Source of the DNA: Sordaria brevicollis
Lineage: Eukaryota; Ascomycota; Sordariomycetes; Sordariales; Sordariaceae
Length of the DNA stretch: 64,000 bases
Direction: 5' to 3'
Assembly: GCA_033439795.1 (NCBI GenBank)
Contig: JAUTDP010000004.1
Coordinates: 2,232,001 to 2,296,000 of the forward strand
A program made the position numbers and the translations under genes. The notes below the pieces were generated by a model, which had not been told where the DNA came from, made no database searches, and saw only the letters and a program-made list of their open reading frames with translations. This document shows positions 57,400 through 64,000 of this stretch, piece by piece. Position 1 is the first letter of the stretch, and every line of letters begins with the position of its first letter.

Positions 57400-58821
57400 T
57401 TACTGGGTGTACTGCTTCTGGAGAGTCTTGGCAATGGTGTTAAGCTGGATGTTGCTGGTACCCTCATAGATAGCACCAATCTTGGAATCACGGAAGAACT
57501 TTTCAGCGAGACCCTCACGGACGAAGCCCATGCCACCCATCCACTCGACAGCAAGACCGGAAACGCGGCCGGCGACCTGAGAAGCATAGAGCTTGGCCAT
57601 GGCGGCGTCCATGACGAAATCCTCGCCGGCCTCCTTCTTGCGGGCGGCGTTGTAGACGAGGGCGCGGGCGGCCGCGATCTCGGTGTAGGACTGGGCGATC
57701 TGGTGCTGCATGCCCTGGAACTCGCCGACGAGCTGGCCGAACTGCTTGCGGTCGTTCCACACGTACTTGACGGCATTCTCCCACGCGCCGAGGGCGAGAC
57801 CGGTCATCTGAGCGCCGATGCCGATGCGGCCCTCGTTGAGGATGCCGATGGCGTACTTGTAGCCCTCGCCGACCTTACCCAAAAGGTTCTCCTTGGGCAC
57901 CTCGACGTCGTCAAAGTTGAGCACGCAGGTGCTGGAGGCCTTGATGCCGAGCTTCTTCTCCTTCTTGGCGATGCTGAAGCCCTTCATGCCCTTCTCGACG
58001 ATGAAGGCGGTGATGCCGCGGTAGCCCTTGCTGGGGTCGATGTTGGCGAAGACGATGAAGAAGTCGGCCTCCATGGAGTTGGTGATCCACATCTTGCTGC
58101 CGTTGATCTTGTAGCCGTGCTCGGTCTCCACGGCGCGGGTGGCGAGGGCGAAGGCATCGGAGCCGGAAACGGGCTCGGACAAGCAGAAGGAGCCGACGGT
58201 GTTGGTGGCCAGCTTGGGGAGGTACTTCTTCTTGAGCGCCTCGGAACCCCAGCGGATGACGGCGGTGTTGACGAGGGTGTTGTGGACGTCAACCATGACG
58301 GATACGGAGGGGTCGATGCGGGCGAGCTCCTCGATACCGACAATGGCGGCGGTGAAGTTCATACCGGCACCGCCGTACTCCTCGGGAATCTCAACACCCA
58401 TGATACCCTGCTCGAAAAGCTGCTCGACAATGGAGGGGTCCATGACCTCGGCCTCATCCATATCGCGGACCTTGGGGAGAATGACTTCGTTGGCGAACTT
58501 CTGGACAGTCTCGGCCATGGCGGTCTCAACCTCAGAGAAGTGGGTGATGGGGGTTGGCGGCAGGTCGGTGATGTCCCGGCGAGGGGCGGTGGTGGAAAGA
58601 GTGCGGGCGCTATTGCCGTGAGACCTAGTATCAGCATCTTGCTTGCGCCCTGTCTTTTCTAATGTGTGTTTCTATGCTCCCTCTTCCATCCCATCTTGAA
58701 GTTAAGGAATGAGATGAGATTTCAAAACTCACCATTGGACGAGAGGAGTAGAGAGTCTGGGAGCGGAAACAGCCTGAGCCCGGCGGACGGCGGGACGGAG
58801 AACCCTGGTGAAAGACTTCAT
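57400..58821 (-). CDS. Mitochondrial acyl-CoA dehydrogenase (short/branched-chain type)
   Basis: FAD enzyme catalysing the first step of mitochondrial beta-oxidation or branched-chain amino-acid breakdown. Two exons (58821-58733 and 58624-57400) give 437 aa; the splice makes QWSHGNSARTLST. The N-terminus MKSFTRVLRPAVRRAQA is an Arg-rich presequence. Family motifs: IPEEYGGAGMNF, GSFCLSEPVSGSDAFAL, WITNSMEADFFIVFAN, and the C-terminal IYEGTSNIQLNTIAKTL, where Glu is the catalytic base. The YEGT position matches the short-chain and short/branched-chain (ACADSB) groups. Substrate choice between them is not certain. It starts 1.3 kb from the divergent uS12m gene. Confidence 0.92.
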
Positions 58822-60154
58822 TTTGTCTAATGTGTATGTGTTGTGATTATAGAACCGACCGAAGGAAGACCTGGCGCGAGTTACTGTCTAAGAAGAATGA
58901 AGGAAGACAGGAAAAGATGTAACAAGAAGAAAAAAAGGGTATCAAATGCTTGGAGAGATGAGGGGGAAATTGGGGGTGTGTGATGCAACAAGCTCTCGGG
59001 GTTCTTATAAGTCGCGGGACACGGTGCGCAGCTGACAACTAGGGATCAGTTATCGATCAAGATGTACATACGTAGCTCCGTAACCCCGAGTCAAGGGTGA
59101 TCCCATGGAGCTTTTTGGATGGAGAAGACAACAATAAACAAGCCGGAGCTCTTGAGACAAGGTGAAGAGAGCCTTGATTCCCTCTTGATGTTTAGTTTGC
59201 CTCTCACGCATCTTTCTACACCCTTTTCACGTCTTTAGTCCGTCACCAATGCACCTTTGTACATAAAAAAGCTCATAATCACAGATTTCTTCGAACAAGC
59301 GTACACCTTGGTAGCAGTATACCTTATACGGTGGACGGGCAAGCGGGACAAGAACTCTTCTTTCTTTGAAACTCGAAAAGCCAAGCCCAGCGGCTAACAA
59401 TGGTCAATGGCATTGGCCCGGCCGTGTACCGGCCGATAACCATGCTCAGCATGCTGCTGTTGTGGACAACAAGCTGGGTCAAGTGTCTCCCCTCTGCCGA
59501 GGTAAGCTCTCCACCATTCACAAAGCTCCAAATTGGTTGGTGAACTGGTCAGTTTTCCCCACAAAGACTTTTTGGCCCGGGGTAAAGACGGTGGCCACGA
59601 GCAGGGATGAGTTTGGGGGAGACGGGGGAGAGCAAGATGGGGAACACGGGGAGACGGGGGAGGGGCAACTCGCGAGTTCGCGCTGCCATGGACCTTGATG
59701 GTGGGCGCGCTGGCGGTGACCGTTGAGATCCGTTGGTGTTCTTGAGATCGGATCGAGGATGTGAAGAAAAATATGAGAGAGACAAATGAATCGAGAGGTT
59801 GCTTCCGATGAAAGGGTTCCAATGAATGAGCGGGAATGGAAGATCAAATGCCATGTGACTGTCGCAACTTGGAGAGTTAACCGATGATTGCCGCACGCGA
59901 AGCTTACCTAATGACCTCTTTCCCCAAGTTGAGGTACGTACCTTCGGAACTCTTATCTCCACGTGCTTGATCCCGTGATCCAAAAAGTTCCCGCTTGGCA
60001 CTGGGGAGCCCGCCGCACCGCCCGCCGGGCCTGCCGTGCGCCGCCTGCCGGGGGGAGGACCTCTTTGGATACTTATCGATTCCGTTCCGCGTGTCTGTTG
60101 CGCGCCGCGTTCGATTTCGGAGCCGGGTTGTCTGTCATCCACAAGATCAACAAG
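58822..60154. promoter_or_regulatory. Divergent promoter region of two mitochondrial genes
   Basis: 1.3 kb between acyl-CoA dehydrogenase (minus) and uS12m (plus). No gene called; the longer frames overlap each other on both strands. Shared regulation is possible but no site was identified. Confidence 0.45.
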
Positions 60155-61098
60155 ATGGCGACGACCTTCTTGCGGAGCTTGTTTTCGCAGGCTGCGCAGC
60201 CGTCGCTGCTTCGGCGGCCGCTGATGCCGTCTTCTTCTTCGATTGTTCCCCAGCTTCCTGTTCGGTCGTTCTCCAGCACTCCGGCGCAAAACGCCACTCT
60301 TAACCAGGTTTTGAGGGTAAGTTTGAGGCTATCACCAACTTTCTGGCCCCATTACGCGACCACAGATACATACGACCAGCACCTCGTCAACCGTTTCCCC
60401 CCTCGAATCCCACGCCACGAAACATCTACCCATCCTTCCCATCATCGATTTCTACAAGAAAACCCACAACCCACAGCCCACAGCTTCACCCATCTCTATT
60501 CGACCCCCGCTGCACGAAACAAGTCGCTAACCACCTTGTTGCCACAGGGCTGCCGCAAACCCCAACGCGCCCGCCACGCCGTCTCCCCCGCCCTGTCCGC
60601 CATCAAGTCCCCCGCGCTCAAGGGCGTGTGCGTCAAAGTCGGCATCACCCGTCCCAAGAAGCCCAACTCGGGCGAGCGCAAGACGGCTCGTGTGCGTCTT
60701 TCGACCGGCAAGGTTATCACCGCCTACATCCCCGGTGAAGGGCACAATATCTCGCAGCATTCCGTTGTGTTGGTCAGAGGTGGTAGAGCGCAGGATTGTC
60801 CTGGTGTGAGGTACCATTTGGTTAGAGGTGCGCTGGATTTGGTAAGTTCTTTTTTTCTCTTTGTTTCTGTGGAGGGAGGTGGTGGTTGAGGGGGGGAAGG
60901 GGATACGGGGGAGGGGGGTATACTGGGGAGAGTGAAGGGGGAAGGAAGGTGGGGGAGAGAGATGGAATGGGATGGGGGAAAAGATTCGCAATGATGGGGA
61001 TATGGGCTAACGATACAAAACAGGCCGGTGTCGGTTCTCGCATGTCTTCTCGTTCCAAGTACGGTACCAAGAAGCCCAAGAAGGCCTCTGTTGGTTAA
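60155..61098 (+). CDS. MRPS12: Mitochondrial small-subunit ribosomal protein uS12m
   Basis: Component of the mitoribosome decoding centre. Three exons (60155-60316, 60548-60841, 61024-61098) give 176 aa. A presequence ([20 protein letters not shown], with SFSST near a cleavage site) precedes [20 protein letters not shown], rebuilt across intron 1. Then come [20 protein letters not shown], with the PKKPNSA-type loop carrying Ser/Gly here, and [20 protein letters not shown], where RGGR.QD is typical, and then [14 protein letters not shown]. The third exon gives [10 protein letters not shown]. The 230-bp first intron is long for this window. Confidence 0.96.
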
Positions 61099-61811
61099 GT
61101 CAAGCAGTCTTTGCAGCTAATATAGCTAGCGAAACAAAACGAAGAGAAGGCAAAATTGAGATGATACCCCATTTGGTCACAAAGCGAGTTGGATTGGTGA
61201 TGTGATATGATAGTCGTTGAAGCTGGCCTAAGCCTCATCCACCTGGTTCCAGCATCCGGACATTCTAAACCATGTGGCCGTGTACGATAAGGAAAAATTA
61301 CGTGTATAACAGCGAGGTATCAGTTTCGTTCATTTTTGCCGTGGTACAACTGTCAATGTCAATGGCCGCGTTTACGAGCATACAGAATGGTAGGTGGGAT
61401 GACGAATAGACCGATATGTTAAAAGACCGTTAGAGGCACTAGAGTGATCATATCCGCTTACGGCAGGTAGCCTCAGGTTCATCCTCGTGATAGTATCGTG
61501 TTCTTCAAAAGCCACTACGTAATAACCCCCTCAATGCTCCCACGGACTCAAGAGCATCCAGAAGACATAACCATAAAACACAACTCTGTTTTTGTTGACC
61601 TATACCCATTCCCATTTACACTTTTCATGTTTCCAGGCTGCCGGGTTGTTATACCACCGTGAGAATGAAGAAAAAAGTCATTATAACGATAATACAGTCT
61701 AGTAGTCGATGTCCGCGAGTTGTTTTTTGTTGCAGACCCTGTGTTTCCCCTATCATAAAGCCTTGATTCCCAACACCCTCGTAACTTCCTCTCTCGTCCA
61801 CTTCACACCTT
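61099..61811. other. Intergenic between convergent genes
   Basis: 3' regions of uS12m (plus) and the mannosyltransferase (minus). Nothing else is seen. Confidence 0.5.
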
Positions 61812-63313
61812 CTAATCCGAGTTGTCTTGCCAGCCTTCTGGCTTCTTCAAGCCATTGAGCTCGTAGTACCTCGAAGTGCCTGGTTGGTAGAGAGGTCAGT
61901 CGATGGTTCAGATAGCAGGATAAAGCCACGGGGTCAAACTCACAAGAATATCCCTTCCAGTCAAAGTTCTCCTTAGGGTTGCAGTGGCACTTGCGGTCGA
62001 GACGGTACTGCTCTCCGGTAGGGCAGTGGGTGAAGGGGACGTGGTAGTAGGCAATGTCGTTGAAGAAGTGAATCTCCTCCTTCTTCAACATCAGACCGGC
62101 GGCGATAGAGTGGACTGGGGCATCACCCCAGCGCTCATAGAAGAAACCACCGTCCTGATCGAGAGACTCAAAATAGTCGATGTAGGCCTTGGAGCGGAGC
62201 CAGTTGAGGCTGCCAATCTCAAAGTTGGACCACTGTATAATTTGTTAGACTGAGCCCAGTGGATATTCTAAATCGTAGAGGATACTTACGAAGTGGCACT
62301 TGTTGTAGGTCTTGCCGCCATCGTCACTGAGGAAAGCCATCGAGTTGCCCTCGGCAATATGCTCGGGGTGGTTCTTCATGAACTTGGTCACGCTGTCCCA
62401 GAGAGTGGGGATGGTCTCGAAGTATTCGTAGAGACTGAGGACAAAGCTGTACTTCTTCTTGTTCTCGTGCATGAAGCGGAAAGGGTCGTAGTGAATGTCG
62501 CAGTGGAACTCGACGCTGGGCTCGACACGCCAGTAGTAATCGTAGTTCATCATGAGGGGCTGGCGGAAGAAGAAGCCAGACTCGAAGCGGCACATGTGAC
62601 GGTAGCTGACACTGTCACCGTAGATGATCTTGCGCTGCCTCATGTCCTCGCGAACCTTCTTAGCCTTCTCTTGGTCGATGTGAGGCGGGAAAGACCAGTG
62701 CTCGGTCGGGATCTCGCCATAGTATGTCTTGCCGGAAACAAGGGAGGAGGTGACCTTCTTGAAGGTATCATCGAACGGCTTGTCGTTGAGGAAGACCCAG
62801 TCGTAGTTGTAGCGGCGGTTGAAGCGGTCCTCGACCGAGCGGATCGACTTTGCAATTTCCCAAACATCGGCGTTGCGAGCCAAGGTGACAAAGGTAGCGT
62901 TCATGCGGGGGCCGCCCTTGATGCCAGACAGGTCGTTCCAGCCCGGGTCGTTCGGGGTCATGGCCAATGGGTACTGGGCGGGATCGTAGTCGGCGCCATT
63001 GCTCTTGACGGGTGTCTGGTCATTGTGGGCGGTGTTTCCGGTCGTGCTCCCGCTGGTGCTTCCGGAATTGCTATCGGTGGTGGGAGGTTTCGAGTTCCCG
63101 GTGGATTGTTGGAATTTGCCAATGTTGTCCTTGATAGGGGTCACAACGGCCGCCGGACTAGAGATGAAGTAGAGAACGGCGATAACCTAACGTCATGGTC
63201 AGTGGGGCACCGGGAGGGAAAGCGAACAGACACCATCAAATGGCCAGGTCTTGTAGACATACAAAAAAGGCAAAGAGGATGTAGCGCACGTAACGTGCGC
63301 TGCCCGCCGCCAT
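61812..63313 (-). CDS. Golgi alpha-1,2-mannosyltransferase, KRE2/MNT1 family (GT15)
   Basis: Adds alpha-1,2-mannose to O- and N-glycans in the Golgi. Four exons (63313-63263, 63186-62290, 62232-61944, 61879-61812) give 434 aa. A type-II signal anchor spans the first splice ([17 protein letters not shown]). A Ser/Thr/Gly stem (about 37-85) precedes the catalytic domain: [55 protein letters not shown], and AEGNSMAF. After intron 2 come [31 protein letters not shown], and FDWKGYSC; the Glu of VEFHCDI-type motifs is conserved. The last short exon ends [16 protein letters not shown] longer read-through of intron 3 was rejected because it lacks the family end. Confidence 0.94.
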
Positions 63314-64000
63314 GGTTAAATAATATCGTCCAAACCGAACTATATGTGTTGGAGTTTGTTTTGTTGACGGTGTTTCGAAGTCCGACGGAGATTATTAGGT
63401 CGTGTCCAAGGGTGGGACAGAATTGGACCGTAATGGCTGAATGGGAGCCACGGAAGGAAGCGACCCGGATCCCTCGTCGGATGCTGCTGCACGACAAGTA
63501 CTAGTCAGGAACTCCCGAATCCCGGAGTATCGTCCGAGAATGGGAACTGCGGATGGCGTTTGGCCTCGTTGGTTGATGGAAGAAACAAATCAACCAGCAA
63601 AGAAGAAAACAGCCAGGCTGAAGAGAGGTTGAAGGAGGAGGAAAGTTCCCTTGCTTGCAAACAGGCCAGAGGAGCCAAGTGTTGTAAGCTGTAGCCTGTC
63701 AGGGTTTCAAATGCTTGAGCGCAGTTCTTCTGCCAGGAAAGCCAGCCCACTGCAGCTTCGTATTAAAAGAATGGACCTGGGATAAGATGCGGAGGTGTGC
63801 CAGGTAATTGGTAGAGGGGTGCCACGTCCGCGTATGCAAAGGGGGTACCCGGACCGTTGGATGCCCTGTGTTGGAAATACATAATGAAATATGAGGGTAA
63901 GATTTAGCAGTTTTCTAGATATGAGACCCCTGGATTGGTCTTTCCGATACTTTGAGACTGGGATATTGGAGGGATGGCTAGTCTGTTTCGCCCTTTTTTG
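63314..64000. other. Upstream region of the mannosyltransferase
   Basis: Promoter and leader of the gene reading leftward from 63313. No other gene supported before the window ends. Confidence 0.5.

Noticed and set aside
57703..58662. 319-codon plus-strand frame
   Set aside because: It is antisense to the acyl-CoA dehydrogenase; low complexity and no family match.
62293..63504. 403-codon plus-strand frame
   Set aside because: It is a shadow of the mannosyltransferase on the minus strand, caused by biased third positions.
1..64000. CRISPR arrays, bacterial operons or prophage
   Set aside because: None seen; the splice signals, the intron-containing tRNA and the protein families are fungal.

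Overview
The window is nuclear DNA from a filamentous ascomycete, most likely a Sordariomycete close to Neurospora or Sordaria. The genes carry short introns with GTRAGT-type donors and CTAAC-like branch sites. Gene spacing is wide. Several families are typical of these fungi: a CFEM/PTH11 receptor, a LysM/hevein protein, a Pkc1 with the fungal DYG motif, and a GT15 mannosyltransferase. The only differences between two 125-bp direct repeats are TpG/TpA transitions, which suggests repeat-induced point mutation (RIP). The species call is inference.

Left part (1-20 kb). A CFEM-domain seven-helix receptor is followed by an intron-containing tRNA-Leu(AAG) and a small AT-rich element with terminal direct repeats. 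Next come palmitoyl-protein thioesterase, a Tos4-like FHA protein, a ribosomal-L1-fold nucleolar protein (Cic1/Utp30 family), a cytochrome P450, and a secreted protein with a LysM, a hevein domain, a Thr-rich linker and a second LysM.

Middle (20-36 kb). The very large E3 ligase listerin (RQC) lies on the minus strand. Opposite it is an unrecognised, probably mitochondrial protein with about ten HEPDG[KM]Y repeats. A small Ser/Thr-rich protein and a single-pass membrane protein follow, both on the minus strand.

Accessory island (36-45.1 kb). Two related genes share a stonustoxin/MACPF-like N-terminal region. The plus-strand gene ends in a long Lys-Glu repeat. The minus-strand gene continues into a Cys-rich segment and a P-loop GTPase, and its two halves lie in different frames. 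Between them are a perfect hairpin, a 614-bp MITE-like element with 43-bp terminal inverted repeats, a 63-bp tandem repeat, a poly(A) tract and a decayed coding tail. A second decayed copy of that tail lies in inverted orientation on the other side of the GTPase gene. This is the most unusual part of the window.

Right part (45.5-64 kb). A mucin-like single-pass membrane protein is divergent from SHE9/MDM33 (mitochondrial inner membrane). Then come protein kinase C (PKC1), a mitochondrial acyl-CoA dehydrogenase divergent from mitochondrial ribosomal protein uS12m, and a Golgi alpha-1,2-mannosyltransferase of the KRE2/MNT1 family. Most genes here are ordinary housekeeping functions with long intergenic spaces. 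No operon logic applies, but two divergent pairs (47.5-48.4 kb and 58.8-60.2 kb) may share promoter regions.

Exon limits were read by eye from splice signals, frame continuity and family conservation, and no search was run.
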